Assembly: GCF_020009625.1 (NCBI RefSeq) | Contig: NZ_JAIHLP010000002.1 | Coordinates: 1,736,001 to 1,800,000, forward strand | DNA from: Leifsonia poae | GTDB lineage: Bacteria > Actinomycetota > Actinomycetes > Actinomycetales > Microbacteriaceae | Length of the DNA stretch: 64,000 bases | Reading direction: 5' to 3' | Shown: piece after piece, positions 36,509 to 44,155 of the stretch | Position numbering within the stretch: position 1 is the first letter of the stretch | Layout of the letters: each line of letters begins with the position of its first letter | Notes under the pieces: generated by a model | What the model was told of the DNA's origin: nothing | What the model saw: only the letters and a program-made list of their open reading frames with translations | Database searches by the model: none | Translations under genes and position numbers: made by a program

Positions 36509-36522
36509 TTAGCTCGTGCCAA
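36509..36522. promoter_or_regulatory. LacI operator, Dabb/TolB operon side
   Basis: TTAGCTCGTGCCAA differs by one base from the perfect palindrome seen at 39621. It lies about 45 bp upstream of the Dabb gene start on its promoter side. Bound LacI dimers here and at 36578 could form a loop. Confidence 0.6.
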
Positions 36523-36564
36523 CTCAATCTTGGCGGAGTGGTCGTGGCGCTGTACACCGATGAT

Positions 36565-36591
36565 TCAGCACGAACTAATAGCTCGTGCTAT
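36565..36591. promoter_or_regulatory. Pair of abutting LacI operators upstream of the MFS remnant
   Basis: ATAGCTCGTGCTAT (36578-36591) is an almost perfect palindrome. TCAGCACGAACTAA (36565-36578) is a weaker copy, with two changes relative to the 39621 site, and shares one base with it. Together they place two adjacent operators ahead of the MFS remnant and the LacI gene. Confidence 0.6.
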
Positions 36592-36632
36592 CCCGCCGAA
36601 ACCGTACAACGACTCAAGGAGGAGCCGAAACC

Positions 36633-36938
36633 ATTCCTGGCAGAAAAAGAACCACCCGCCACGACGAACCCGCCTCGATCATCGGCGGCGTGCTCGTCTT
36701 CTTCCTCGGCCTCATCGGCTTGGCCGCGTCGACGGATGTGCTCGGCCTCACCCTGTCGTGGCTCGTGGTTCAGATCGCGTCGAACGCCGTGACCGCCGCC
36801 CTCATCGCGAGCTTCGCCGACAATGTGCCGCAGGTGCTGCGCGGCCGCGCCTCCAGCGTGATCGCCCTCGCCCAGAATCTGACCATCCTCGCCCTGCTCG
36901 GTGCGCTCGTGATCATTCCGATCAAGCGCGTGCGCTGA
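36633..36938 (+). pseudogene. Internally deleted MFS sugar transporter, possibly from an ATT start
   Basis: Only about 100 residues remain. They match two distant parts of a GPH/MFS transporter: the segment from loop 2-3 through helix 5 (ASIIGGVLVFFLGL, NAVTAALIASFADNVPQVLRGRASSVIALAQNL), and then, in frame, the extreme C-terminus (ALLGALVIIPIKRVR). The intact transporter at 54535-55818 shows the same landmarks (WIVGGALAGG; AIVPDRVP; GALAIVPVRKLV). The frame opens after AAGGAGG with ATT at 36633; the only upstream in-frame start is a GTG inside the operator. The central helices are gone, so transport function is very unlikely. Confidence 0.7.
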
Positions 36939-36996
36939 GCGTCGGATGGCGGGCGCAAGTCGTTCCCCTGTCGTGGCGGATGCGATAATCGCGAGC

Positions 36997-38040
36997 ATGG
37001 AGACAGGAGGAACGGCCTCGCATCCGTCCGCCCCGGGCGGTGTCCGCCGGCCGACGATGACGGATGTCGCCGAACGGGCCGGCGTCTCGCGGCAACTCGT
37101 CTCCATGGTGATGCGCGGCCTGCCCGGGCCGAGCGAGAGCTCCCGTCGGCTGATCTTCGACGCCGCGGCCGAGCTCGACTTCCGCCCGAACGCCTCCGCC
37201 CGGCTGTTGCGCCAGAAGCGCACCCGCCTGATCGGCGTGATGATCGCGTCCTCCAACGTCTTCGAACTGCGCGTGGTCGAGCGGCTCCTCGAGCGCGCGG
37301 CTGATCTCGGTTTCGGTGTCGTCCTCGGCCCCATGACCGAGCGGCGCTCGACGGAGGTGGTGCTGTCGCAGCTGATCGAGCAGCGGGTCGAAGCGCTCGC
37401 CTGCTTCAATCCGGATGCCGACTCGCTCACCTTGAACCGGGCGCTCGACACGATGCCCGTCGTCTGGCTCGGCGAACGGTCGGATGACGCCCGCGCGGAC
37501 GTCGTGAGAACAGACGACGACGCCGGGCTCCAGCTCGTCGTCGACCATCTCATCGGACTCGGCCATCGTGAGATCGCGTACGCCGGTGGGGTCGGAGGCC
37601 GCGTCGGACCGGACCGCGCTGAGACCTACCGCCGCGCCATGACCGCGAGAGGGCTCGCCGATTTCATCGATGTCCTCGACGTCGGATTCGGCGAGGCCGA
37701 CGGCGCCGCCGCGGCCGAGGAACTGCTCTCGCGCCCGCAACTTCCGACGGCCGTGATCGGGTCCAGCGACCACTGCGCCGCCGGCCTCCGGGCGGTCTTC
37801 GCCCTCGAAGGAATCGACGTGCCGGGCACGGTCTCCGTCACCGGCTACGACGACAGCGATATCGCCGAGCTTCCGTACAACTCGCTCACCGCGGTCAGAC
37901 AGGATGTGGATCTCACGGTCGACGCCGTCCTCGCGGCGATCACACGGCGGCTCGACGACCCGGAGCTCCCGCCGAAGGAGGTCCCGACCCTGGCGACCCT
38001 CGTCGTGCGCGGGTCGACCGGGACGGCACGACCCGCCTGA
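36997..38040 (+). CDS. LacI-family transcriptional regulator
   Basis: The product is 347 aa. HTH and hinge: PTMTDVAERAGVSRQLVSMVMRGLPGPSESS (residues 20-50) and RPNASARLLRQKRTRLIGVMIASS. The effector domain follows, with VIGSSDHCAAGLRAVFALEG and VSVTGYDDSDIAELPYNSLTAVRQD typical of the family. ATG 36997 lies seven bases after GATAAT and is favoured as a leaderless start; the frame continues upstream from 36946 without an RBS. It is the likely binder of the four TAGC-CG-GCTA operators at 36509-36591 and 39621, linking the operons on both sides. Confidence 0.92.
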   Translation: METGGTASHPSAPGGVRRPTMTDVAERAGVSRQLVSMVMRGLPGPSESSRRLIFDAAAELDFRPNASARLLRQKRTRLIGVMIASSNVFELRVVERLLERAADLGFGVVLGPMTERRSTEVVLSQLIEQRVEALACFNPDADSLTLNRALDTMPVVWLGERSDDARADVVRTDDDAGLQLVVDHLIGLGHREIAYAGGVGGRVGPDRAETYRRAMTARGLADFIDVLDVGFGEADGAAAAEELLSRPQLPTAVIGSSDHCAAGLRAVFALEGIDVPGTVSVTGYDDSDIAELPYNSLTAVRQDVDLTVDAVLAAITRRLDDPELPPKEVPTLATLVVRGSTGTARPA

Positions 38041-38048
38041 GGATCCGG

Positions 38049-38522
38049 CTACGACTCCAGGTGGAGCTGCAACGCTTCGACGACCAGATCGTGCTCGACA
38101 TAGTCGTTGACGCCCGACGCCACCATGACGCCCACCTGAGTCGCCCCGATGCGGATCGGAACCGCTCCGCCGTTGTAGGCGTAGAGCAGCGGGTCGACAC
38201 CCATCGCCGCGCTCGATGCGGTGACCCCGTAACTCTCGAGCCGCTTCGCCATGAGAAGCGAGCTGACATCGTAGCGTCGGACGACGGCGACCTTGCGGTT
38301 CATCCACCCGTCATTGTCGGCGGTCGTGCCGGCGAGGGCGGCCTGGAAGACCAATTGCTGGCCGATCCAGACCGAGGTCGAGATGGTGAGACCGCGCGCT
38401 CGCGCGAGACCGATCAGTGAGGTTCCGACCTCCCAGGCGTCTTCATGGTCGAAACGCGAGAAGCGCAGGCGCTCATCCTGCTCGCCCAGGGTCGCCAGCA
38501 TGTCGACCGCATCCCGGATCAT
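38049..38522 (-). CDS. GlcG/HbpS-like UPF0303 protein
   Basis: The product is 157 aa, a single GlcG/HbpS-like heme-degrading-type domain. Typical stretches are WEVGTSLIGLARARGLTISTSVWIGQQLVFQAAL near residue 30 and RIGATQVGVMVASGVNDYVEHDLVVEAL at the end. Members bind heme or act as scaffolds in sugar-acid operons. No heme ligand can be assigned with certainty. It overlaps the upstream Gfo/Idh gene by 4 bp and is convergent with the LacI gene. Confidence 0.82.
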   Translation of the reverse strand: MIRDAVDMLATLGEQDERLRFSRFDHEDAWEVGTSLIGLARARGLTISTSVWIGQQLVFQAALAGTTADNDGWMNRKVAVVRRYDVSSLLMAKRLESYGVTASSAAMGVDPLLYAYNGGAVPIRIGATQVGVMVASGVNDYVEHDLVVEALQLHLES

Positions 38523-39574
38523 GCTCCGACCACGCTTCCGGCCACGCCGGTGACGCCGAGTCGCCGGCGGGCCTCGTCGATGGTGCCGATGATCGAGATC
38601 GTCTCGTCGAGGGTGTGGAGCGGCGACTCGGTGCGCCCCTCGCCGACGTACGAGGCGAGCGCGGTGGCCTCATAGCCGAGCCCTTCGTGCAGCGTGGCGA
38701 AGGTCGTGTCCGTCCAGGTCTCCGTCTCTTCCGTGCCGATCGATCCCGCTGCGATGGTGACGCCCGACGGTCCGAAGAACGGACTGTGGACATCCACGCG
38801 GCCGCGGGAACCGATGACGGTGGCCCGGACCGGCATCGACGAGACCATCGAGGTGGCGACGAGAGCCGTGGCCCCCGATGCGCTTCCGAGGAGGAGAGAG
38901 GCGCGCGCATCCACCCCGGTGACCGTCAGGGCGCCGTCGACCTCCAAGCGTGTCGGCGCACCGAGCACCGACGAGACGAACGACAAAGGGTACACGCCGG
39001 CGTCGAGCAATGCGCCGCCGCCGAGCTCGGGATTCCACATGCGGTTGTCGGCATCGAATGGGGCCGCGAAGCCGAAGTCGGCGGTCACCAGATGGATGTC
39101 GCCGAGCGTTCCGGCGTCGAGAACCTGGCGAAGGATGTCCGACTGCGGAAGGTAGCGCGTCCACATCGCCTCCATCGCGAAGACACCCGCACGGCGGGAG
39201 GCCTCAGCGATGTCGCGCGCCTCCCGGGCGTCGAGAGCGAACGGCTTCTCGACCAGCACGTGTTTGCCCGCGGCGATGGCGGCGAGGGCGACCTCACGGT
39301 GAGACGTGTGCGGAGTGGCGATGTAGACGACGTCGATGTCAGGGGAGCCGACGAGCGCCTCGACGGATTCCGAGATCCGCGCGATTCCGTGCTCGGCGGC
39401 GAACGCCGCCGCCTTGGCGCCGTCACGCGCCGTCGCGGTGACCATCCGCTGGTCGGTGTGAGCGTGGAGCGCGTCGGTGAAGGCGCCGGCGATCCACCCG
39501 GAGCCGACGACCCCCCAGCGCAGGGGCGGCGCGTCCGTGCGCGCGATGAGGCGGGGGACGGGGAGGAGTGTCAT
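38519..39574 (-). CDS. Gfo/Idh/MocA-family oxidoreductase
   Basis: The product is 351 aa. The NAD(P)-binding Rossmann domain starts WGVVGSGWIAGAFTDALHAH near residue 20, with the EKPFA-type motif (HVLVEKPFALDAREARDI) near 108, the catalytic Lys lying in EKP. The C-terminal alpha/beta domain contains GGGALLDAGVYPLSFV near 185. Such enzymes oxidise sugars, inositols or sugar acids with NAD(P). First gene of a two-gene operon with the UPF0303 protein, beginning 47 bp from a perfect LacI-type operator. Confidence 0.92.
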   Translation of the reverse strand: MTLLPVPRLIARTDAPPLRWGVVGSGWIAGAFTDALHAHTDQRMVTATARDGAKAAAFAAEHGIARISESVEALVGSPDIDVVYIATPHTSHREVALAAIAAGKHVLVEKPFALDAREARDIAEASRRAGVFAMEAMWTRYLPQSDILRQVLDAGTLGDIHLVTADFGFAAPFDADNRMWNPELGGGALLDAGVYPLSFVSSVLGAPTRLEVDGALTVTGVDARASLLLGSASGATALVATSMVSSMPVRATVIGSRGRVDVHSPFFGPSGVTIAAGSIGTEETETWTDTTFATLHEGLGYEATALASYVGEGRTESPLHTLDETISIIGTIDEARRRLGVTGVAGSVVGA

Positions 39575-39620
39575 CGTCGAATCCTTGCGTTGTCGGTCGT
39601 GAGGCGTGCCTCAGGGAAAT

Positions 39621-39634
39621 TTAGCACGAGCTAA
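39621..39634. promoter_or_regulatory. LacI operator, perfect palindrome, Gfo/Idh operon
   Basis: TTAGCACGAGCTAA is symmetric except for its central ACGA and matches the sites at 36509-36591. It lies upstream of the Gfo/Idh gene at its probable promoter. The same LacI protein (gene at 36997) is the candidate binder. Confidence 0.65.
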
Positions 39635-39745
39635 GCGCTCGGCGCGCCACAACGTACCAGGGATGTTCTCGGGCCGTCTCCGATGCGGTGGCCACGTTCC
39701 ACCCGCTCGGCGAAGCCACCGCCGACGCAATTGCCGGGCCTCCGT

Positions 39746-40981
39746 TCAGGGTCGGGCCGCGATGACCTCGGCGAGCGCCCCCACCGCGCGGTACCCGGAT
39801 GCCACCGCCCCGGACAGCGACTGCGCGAGGCCTGTGTGCTCCCCTGCGATCGCGACACGTCCGGACGCGCGGGTGAAGGCTTCCGCGTCTTCGATGCGCC
39901 AGTCCAGCGATGGCGCGCTGTATGCGCCGCGCGTCCACGGATCGTCCGCCCAGGTCGATAGCAGCACCTCGCCATCGATCTCCATATCGGGCCGCAACTC
40001 GCGAAGTGCGTGCACCCACGCATCGGGCCCCTCCGTCACGCTGAGCGCATCGAGCGCGGCTGGTCCTCCCGCAAAGCAGGACAAAGCTGGGATCCGGGTC
40101 ACCCCGTCTGCAGAGAGCGACTGCCACGACCACCAGGTGTGGTCGGAGCTCTGCACGGCGTTGTCGTCGTCCATGCGCGCCAGGGGCACCGCGAGCTTCG
40201 CCGCCACGCCCATGAAGCGATGATCAAGCGCCCGTTGCTGCGCCGGGTCGAGGGGGAAGCCGAGTTCGAGGGCACGAAGGAGGGGCAGCGGCACGGCCAG
40301 CACGACGGCATCCGCGCGCATCCGTGAGCCGTCCGCGAGGACGACCTGCACGCCGGCCGGCGACTGGTCGACGCCGGTGACGGGGTGCTCGAGCCTGATG
40401 CGACCCTCCAGCCGGCGCGCGATCTCCAGCGTCAGCGATTGGTTGCCTGCCACCAGGCGTCCACCATCTTCGATGTACCCGCCCACGGTCGACGACTCGT
40501 GGCCGAGCACAGCCGCGGCGCTCACCCGCGCGGGATCGGCCGCGGCGGAGGTGATCGTTCGGCGGTAGACCGCATCGTCGATATAGCCTGGCCCGAGCGC
40601 CTCGGCGAAGACAGCCTCCAACGACACCCCCACCATGCCGTCGGCGCTCATCGACGCGAGCGTGTCCGTGACGGTTCGGGATGTCGCGGCGAGTTCGGCG
40701 AACGTGATGGTGCTGCCGCGCAGCGTGCGCCGCCCGTAGCGCACATTGTGCGTGAGAATCGGCACCCCCACCTCGGCTGCGAGGCGGCGAATCGGGAACT
40801 CCGTCGGGAAGATGTACTCGCCGCCGCGCTCGACGACCGTGCCGTTGTCCAGTCGCTGAGACCAGGTGCGACCGCCGACACGGTCGCGCGCTTCGAGGAC
40901 CCGAACGGTGTGACCCGTCTTGTGCAGCTCCCACGCGGCCGTCAGACCGGCCAGCCCAGCGCCGACGACGATCACATCCAT
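39746..40981 (-). CDS. Flavin-containing amine oxidase family protein
   Basis: The product is 411 aa. The FAD-binding start is MDVIVVGAGLAGLTAAWELHKTGHTVRVLEARDRVGGRTWSQ (GxGxxG plus the amine-oxidase VGGR motif near residue 40). The amine-oxidase closing motif GRVAIAGEHTG-GLAQSLSGAVASGYRA is near 375-400. It oxidises primary or secondary amines to aldehydes, releasing peroxide, in the cytoplasm. The ATG at 40981 overlaps the aminotransferase gene by 10 bp. Works with the class III aminotransferase in amine turnover (inference). Confidence 0.9.
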   Translation of the reverse strand: MDVIVVGAGLAGLTAAWELHKTGHTVRVLEARDRVGGRTWSQRLDNGTVVERGGEYIFPTEFPIRRLAAEVGVPILTHNVRYGRRTLRGSTITFAELAATSRTVTDTLASMSADGMVGVSLEAVFAEALGPGYIDDAVYRRTITSAAADPARVSAAAVLGHESSTVGGYIEDGGRLVAGNQSLTLEIARRLEGRIRLEHPVTGVDQSPAGVQVVLADGSRMRADAVVLAVPLPLLRALELGFPLDPAQQRALDHRFMGVAAKLAVPLARMDDDNAVQSSDHTWWSWQSLSADGVTRIPALSCFAGGPAALDALSVTEGPDAWVHALRELRPDMEIDGEVLLSTWADDPWTRGAYSAPSLDWRIEDAEAFTRASGRVAIAGEHTGLAQSLSGAVASGYRAVGALAEVIAARP

Positions 40982-42339
40982 CGTTGTGCGACCTCCCGCA
41001 CCGCATCGGCCACCTGCCGGCACGACCAGCGGAACAGTTCGGGTTCTATCGTCAGGGCGGGCTGCATCCGGTACAGCGACTTCGAGGGCTCACTGATGGC
41101 GAACACCCCGCGCCGCATCGCGCCCAGGTGAACGGCGTGCTGGAACTCGGGCGCGGGCTCCACGCTGTCCCGCCCGCTCACGAACTCCAGGCACGCCCAG
41201 GCACCGATGGCTCGGGCGTCGCCCACCTCGTCTACCTCGCTCACGAGCGGAAGGAATTCTTCGAGCGCGATGCGCTCCAGCTCGTGAGTGTTCGCCAGCA
41301 CGGATCCGTCTGCCAGCAGGTCGAGACCGGCGATTGCTCCGGCGCACGCCGCAGGCTCCCAGGCATACGTGCCGCCCAGGTGGGACGACGAATCAGCCAT
41401 CATCTCCTCGGTGCCCATGACGCCGGCGATGGCCTGGCCGCCGCCGGTGACCCCTTTGCCGACCAGCAGCAGATCCGGCTCGAGCCCCCAGCGTTCGGCG
41501 GAGAAGACGGTTCCGCAGCGACCGATGCCCGTCTGCACCTCGTCGAGCAGGAGCTTCCAGCCATGACGTCGGCACAGGCTGGTGAGCCGGTCCCAGAACG
41601 CCTGCGAGGGTGCGAGGATGCCGGCCTCCCCGGCCACCGGCTCGATCAGCACGCCGGCGATCTGCCCGGGCTCAACCTGATAGCGCAGCACCCAGTCCTC
41701 GAGATAGTCGAGGCAGAGTGTGTCGTCGTATGGGCCGGGGCCCTGGTGGAATGGGGCTCGGAACGACTGCGGATACGGGATGAGCACGACGCCGGGCACA
41801 TACTGCGCGATGCCGCTGGTGTTTCCGGGCAGGTCGGTCGAGACCGATGCCGTCAGGTAGGTCGATTCGCCATGGTATTGACCGAGGAAGCTCAGGATGA
41901 TGGGTCGCCCCGTCGCCTCCCTGGCGAGTTTCACGGCGCCCTCGACGGCCTCCGTGCCGGTGACCGTCGGCGCGACACGGGTGATCCCGGCGGGGGCGAG
42001 CGCCACGAGACGTTCGGCGAGTGTGACGACGGGCTCGCTGGAGAGGTACTGCGAGATCTCCATCCCGTAGCGATCCCACGCGTCGTTCATCGTCTGACGC
42101 ACGTGCGGAGGCTGGGCGCCGTAGGGGGCGGCTCCCCATGCCGAGACATGGTCGGCGAAGACGTTCCCATCGACATCCTCCAGCAGATGGCCGCGCTTCG
42201 CGCCCAGCACGAACGGAACGTTCTCAGCGTCGCGCAGCGGACCCTGCAGGACCGCATCTTTGCGATCGAGCAGCTCCGCGCTGCGCGGGCCGGGCAGAGC
42301 AGTGTCGACGTGGGGCCATTCGGTGATCGTAGAAGGCAT
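40972..42339 (-). CDS. Class III PLP-dependent aminotransferase
   Basis: The product is 455 aa. It has the class III fold: TGTEAVEGAVKLAREATGR near residue 125, LDEVQTGIGRCGTVF near 250, and PLP-lysine in LLLVGKGVTGGGQAIAG near 277. Members use omega-amino acids, diamines or ornithine with 2-oxoglutarate. ATG 42339 lies six bases after a -10-like box, so it is probably leaderless; a start at 42360 would lie inside the operator. The promoter carries the palindrome also found before the peptide transporter operon. Confidence 0.9.
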   Translation of the reverse strand: MPSTITEWPHVDTALPGPRSAELLDRKDAVLQGPLRDAENVPFVLGAKRGHLLEDVDGNVFADHVSAWGAAPYGAQPPHVRQTMNDAWDRYGMEISQYLSSEPVVTLAERLVALAPAGITRVAPTVTGTEAVEGAVKLAREATGRPIILSFLGQYHGESTYLTASVSTDLPGNTSGIAQYVPGVVLIPYPQSFRAPFHQGPGPYDDTLCLDYLEDWVLRYQVEPGQIAGVLIEPVAGEAGILAPSQAFWDRLTSLCRRHGWKLLLDEVQTGIGRCGTVFSAERWGLEPDLLLVGKGVTGGGQAIAGVMGTEEMMADSSSHLGGTYAWEPAACAGAIAGLDLLADGSVLANTHELERIALEEFLPLVSEVDEVGDARAIGAWACLEFVSGRDSVEPAPEFQHAVHLGAMRRGVFAISEPSKSLYRMQPALTIEPELFRWSCRQVADAVREVAQRWM

Positions 42340-42345
42340 GGACCC

Positions 42346-42374
42346 ACATTGAACCGTCATTCAACGCTTGTCAA
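42346..42374 (-). promoter_or_regulatory. Aminotransferase operon promoter with shared TetR palindrome
   Basis: On the minus strand TTGACA (42374-42369) and CAATGT (42351-42346) are 17 bp apart. The palindrome TTGAACCGTCATTCAA (42349-42364) overlaps the -10 box and spacer. The same pattern (TTGAAYYGYCRTTCAA) occurs at 49373, before the ABC operon. Confidence 0.65.
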
Positions 42375-42406
42375 GGGCCGTACATCCTGAGCCGATCAGG
42401 TGCCGA

Positions 42407-43009
42407 TCAGGTGCCGAGCAGCCGGTCGCGCAGATCGAACGCGAGATCGAGCGCGTACTCGGGGGTGACCGTCGAATCGGCGAGCTGGATCTGGATCGAA
42501 AGCCCGTCCAACAGCGCCGTGATCATCCGGGCGGCATGCTCGGCATCGATGCCGGCGCGGAACTCGCCGGCATCCTGCCCTTGCTGGATGATGCCGGCCA
42601 CGGTCGCGAACCAGCGGCCGTCGAGCTCGGTGCGGCTGCGAGCGGCCTCGGCGTCGTGTGCGGCGCGAATCCATATCTCGAACCAGAGCGCCCAGCCCTG
42701 TGGGAGGTTGACCGACGGTTCGGGTGAACAGCAGATCGTGATGAGCTCGGCGAGGCGCCCAGCCGCATCGGGGATGTCGCGCAGCCGCGCCGAGACCAGA
42801 TCGTAGAAGCGGTCCTCAGTGTAGGTCAGCGCCTCGGTGAGCAGATGCTCACGCGTGCCGAAGTAGTGCACGAGGAGCGGTGCGCTCACCCCGAGATGTC
42901 GAGCGACGTCTGACAGCCGCGTGTTCGCGAAGCTGCGCTCCGCGATCATCTGGGCCGCAGCCTCGAGAAACTGCGCCCGCCGCCCTGGACTCAGTCCTTC
43001 CTCGCCCAT
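42407..43009 (-). CDS. TetR-family regulator of the amine/peptide cluster
   Basis: The product is 200 aa. The HTH is at residues 10-55 (RRAQFLEAAAQMIAERSFANTRLSDVARHLGVSAPLLVHYFGTREHLL), and the C-terminal helices include WALWFEIWIRAAHD and MITALLDGLSIQIQ, as in BetI/TetR_C_6-like proteins. The start overlaps the C39-like gene by 19 bp, so it is the last gene of the ABC operon. It is placed to control both its own operon (site at 49373) and the downstream aminotransferase/amine oxidase operon (site at 42349). Confidence 0.9.
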   Translation of the reverse strand: MGEEGLSPGRRAQFLEAAAQMIAERSFANTRLSDVARHLGVSAPLLVHYFGTREHLLTEALTYTEDRFYDLVSARLRDIPDAAGRLAELITICCSPEPSVNLPQGWALWFEIWIRAAHDAEAARSRTELDGRWFATVAGIIQQGQDAGEFRAGIDAEHAARMITALLDGLSIQIQLADSTVTPEYALDLAFDLRDRLLGT

Positions 43010-44151
43010 GATCGCCCTCCGTCGGGGAACACCACGATGGCGCGGTATTCCGGATCACCCCAGCGCGCGACCCGGTCGACGGTCGCCGGAGGCAAAGGCA
43101 GCGCGAAGGTGTCTGCCCACGTCTCGCCGTTCTCGGCATCCACCCACGGATCGGACACGACCAGCTCCTCGCCCACGATGTCGTATGCGAGGATCCAGTG
43201 CGGTGAAGGGTCGTTGATGAGTGCGGTGAGATCGATGAGGATGCCGACATAGTTTCCAGCGCGCACCAGGTCTGCGATCTCGGCGATGTCGACCCACCGA
43301 TGTTCGATAGGGATTCCCAGCAGATCGGCATGGCGACGCTCATCGGCCTGCAGGTCTTCACGAAGCCGCAACTCGCCCGGACGATCCGCGAAGTCTTCGA
43401 GGAGCACCGGTGCGTCCGTGCTCAGGATCACTCGAGGGGTGCGCGCCGGATCGCTGTGGGCGCGCATCGCCGCAACCGCCAGCCCGATCGGGTCGCACGC
43501 GGGCAGGTTCGTCGCCTGGCGCCAGAAGTCGATCTCTGTTGCGTGATTGTCCGCACCATCGGCGGTGAATGATCCCGTTCCGGTGGCGTGCAGCGCGCCC
43601 AGCGCGGTGACGGCGCCACAGGTCACCTCGGTGGTCTGTCCGTAGTACGGGACGGACCGCACGGGGCGGGATTCCGGCCACCACGACCAGACGTCCACCG
43701 CGGCGGGATCGTCGGGGCGGGTGCTGGGGACGGAGGGCACGGGTGGCGGTTCGTGCACGAACCCGGCGGCGAGGAGGTGATCCTGCCGCGCGGGCGTCAG
43801 GAACGATGCCGCGGCGAGGTCCTCGATGAGCAGCAGAGCGGGTCGCGGCGCCGCATTCGTCGCGCCGGCGCCGTCTGATGTGTCGGCGGCGCGCGATACC
43901 TCAACCTGCAGCTCCAGGATGAGCTCGGCGAACGCCTCGTCGGAGTCGGCGACGACGTCGACGACCTTCCGATATGCAGCCCACGGTCGGCTCATCGTCA
44001 GCGCCGCCGCGCGCGCCGGGCCGTCGTCGACGCGCACACTCAGCGTGCCTGGGCGCCAGTACTCGGGAACGGACCGCCACACGGCCTCGCGCACTGAGCG
44101 ATCCGCGAGTTCGTCGGGCAAATGCGCACCCGGCGCCCAATTCGTGGTCAT
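42991..44151 (-). CDS. C39-like cysteine peptidase family protein
   Basis: The product is 386 aa. The first 160 residues are unassigned and rich in acidic positions. The C39-type domain has oxyanion Gln and catalytic Cys (YYGQTTEVTCGAVTALGAL; Q172, C178), then His and Asp (PHWILAYDIVGEELVVSDPW; H318, D334). There is no signal peptide. Stand-alone C39-like proteins of this shape are found in actinobacterial operons with peptide transporters, possibly as intracellular hydrolases or amide-bond-cleaving enzymes. AGGA lies eight bases before the ATG. It is preceded by the ATPase gene with a 4-bp gap. Confidence 0.8.
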   Translation of the reverse strand: MTTNWAPGAHLPDELADRSVREAVWRSVPEYWRPGTLSVRVDDGPARAAALTMSRPWAAYRKVVDVVADSDEAFAELILELQVEVSRAADTSDGAGATNAAPRPALLLIEDLAAASFLTPARQDHLLAAGFVHEPPPVPSVPSTRPDDPAAVDVWSWWPESRPVRSVPYYGQTTEVTCGAVTALGALHATGTGSFTADGADNHATEIDFWRQATNLPACDPIGLAVAAMRAHSDPARTPRVILSTDAPVLLEDFADRPGELRLREDLQADERRHADLLGIPIEHRWVDIAEIADLVRAGNYVGILIDLTALINDPSPHWILAYDIVGEELVVSDPWVDAENGETWADTFALPLPPATVDRVARWGDPEYRAIVVFPDGGRSWARKD

Positions 44152-44155
44152 GTGA

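Noticed and set aside
36585..36587. GTG at 36585 as start of the small MFS-like protein
   Set aside because: It lies within the operator palindrome and has no ribosome-binding site, while AAGGAGG precedes 36633.
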